A DNA stretch of 64,000 nt. Source: Acidovorax sp. sic0104 (GTDB lineage Bacteria > Pseudomonadota > Gammaproteobacteria > Burkholderiales > Burkholderiaceae_C). The stretch is from assembly GCF_019219095.1 (NCBI RefSeq), contig NZ_JAHUWH010000001.1, positions 496,001-560,000 on the forward strand, written 5' to 3'. Shown in pieces: positions 63,521 to 64,000 of the stretch (position 1 is the stretch's first letter; each line of letters opens with the position of its first letter). The position numbers and the translations under genes are program-made. Under the pieces are notes generated by a model that worked only from the letters and a program-made list of their open reading frames with translations, did not search any database and was not told where the DNA came from.

Positions 63521-63548
63521 TTAAACATACATTCATGTATGTTTGCAA
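63521..63548 (-). promoter_or_regulatory. mla operon promoter with embedded palindromic operator
   Basis: On the minus strand TTGCAA (63543-63548) and TTTAAG-like -10 (about 63520-63525) are 17 bases apart. A palindrome with 10-bp arms AAACATACAT / ATGTATGTTT (63523-63532, 63535-63544) covers the spacer, a layout typical of TetR-family repression. Confidence 0.65.
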
Positions 63549-63766
63549 TTTGAAGCACCTGCACGCGGAAAACAAAAAACCGCTGATGGGTATTTGCCCC
63601 CTACCGACATGGGTTCCGATTGTGCCAAGAAAGGCGAAACCGGGTGACGACAGGGTCCATGCGGCAGAAATTGCCGCCCGGACGGTCGGGCCAGGCACCG
63701 CCCGGCAGTTCGCCCACGTGCCTCAGCCACGTTCACAACACCGCATCGTGCATCGTGCGCGGCCAT
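63549..63766. other. Gap without a recognised gene
   Basis: Between the mla promoter and the gltD terminator, both on the minus strand, no gene is evident. The only structure seen is a small GGCAGAAATTGCC hairpin near 63662. Confidence 0.5.
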
Positions 63767-63792
63767 AAAAAACGGCGCCCGCTGGCGCCGTT
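63767..63792 (-). terminator. Intrinsic terminator after gltD
   Basis: Arms AACGGCGCC and GGCGCCGTT (63771-63779, 63784-63792) with a CGCT loop; on the minus strand they are followed by six T residues. Confidence 0.9.
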
Positions 63793-63831
63793 GAACGCCC
63801 GAGACGGGCGGGACCTGGAGATCTTGCAAGC

Positions 63832-64000
63832 TCAGCGCGGCAAATCCGAATAGCCCATCAGGAACTCGTCCACGGCCCGCGCGGCCTGGCGGCCTTCGCG
63901 GATCGCCCACACCACCAGCGACTGGCCGCGGCGGATGTCACCAGCGGCGAACACCTTGGGCACGTTGGTGGCATAGCCGCCGTCGAACTCGGTGGTGGCG
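63832..64000 (-). CDS. gltD: Glutamate synthase small subunit, C-terminal end (partial)
   Basis: The last 55 codons of a minus-strand gene cut by the window edge. The translation includes [20 protein letters not shown] and [19 protein letters not shown], the NADPH/FAD-domain C-terminus of GltD. It supplies electrons to GltB for glutamate synthesis from 2-oxoglutarate and glutamine. Ends before a strong terminator, so it is separate from the mla operon. Confidence 0.93.
   Translation of the reverse strand, partial: ATTEFDGGYATNVPKVFAAGDIRRGQSLVVWAIREGRQAARAVDEFLMGYSDLPR

Overview
The window reads as chromosomal DNA of a high-GC betaproteobacterium of the family Comamonadaceae, most like Acidovorax or a close relative. 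The evidence is a Bug-family solute receptor, the order hemA-prfA-prmC-grxD, a short-form HisG, an mlaFEDACB-bolA-murA-his-tat supercluster, and three families of interspersed repeats in the gaps between genes. I see no prophage, insertion sequence, CRISPR array or rRNA. Almost every gene is a housekeeping gene, so the unusual material lies in regulation, repeats and a few inserted genes.

Layout. Bases 1-5900: ugpQ, a large MscS-type channel, a Bug receptor, a GNAT acetyltransferase and a small membrane protein. 5965-9839: hemA, prfA, prmC and grxD (tetrapyrrole synthesis, translation termination, Fe-S handling). 10024-12542: a Lon-like AAA+ protein and a CNNM/CBS transporter-like protein. 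12757-19225: proS with an overlapping lytic transglycosylase gene, rppH, proB, obgE, rpmA and rplU. 19385-26238: ispB, tRNA-Pro, then pilB-pilC-pilD-coaE-zapD-yacG (type IV pilus assembly, CoA synthesis, cell division). 26328-33426: a Nudix hydrolase, a DUF815 ATPase, argJ, secA, an M23 peptidase and divergent dciA. 33471-41855: tRNA-Thr, sspB, sspA, petABC (cytochrome bc1), mscL, pdxA, a Nif3-like gene and a DegS-like protease.

From 42156 to 63436 nearly everything lies on the minus strand: mlaF-E-D-A-C-B (outer-membrane lipid asymmetry), an ABC-2 exporter, bolA, murA, hisG-hisD, an inserted block (MocR-type regulator with divergent DUF2917 gene, and an RHH/PIN toxin-antitoxin-like pair), then hisC-B-H-A-F-I-E, a small membrane protein, a patatin-like lipase, hinT and tatABC. 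The last 169 bases hold the 3' end of gltD.

Most notable observations: (1) the RHH/PIN pair, with its own 14-bp inverted-repeat operator, sits directly before hisC, and the PIN stop codon overlaps the hisC start, so histidine genes may be expressed from a toxin-antitoxin promoter; (2) a 10-bp-arm AT-rich palindrome lies exactly between a -35 and a -10 upstream of the mla operon, which looks like a TetR-type operator; (3) six CTGTAC/GTACAG boxes fill the gap between the MocR gene and the DUF2917 gene; (4) three dispersed repeat families occupy most convergent junctions, and one family lies within about 10 bp of stop codons and is translated into the tail of an ABC ATPase. Functions are assigned from recognised motifs and family knowledge; no database search was run.
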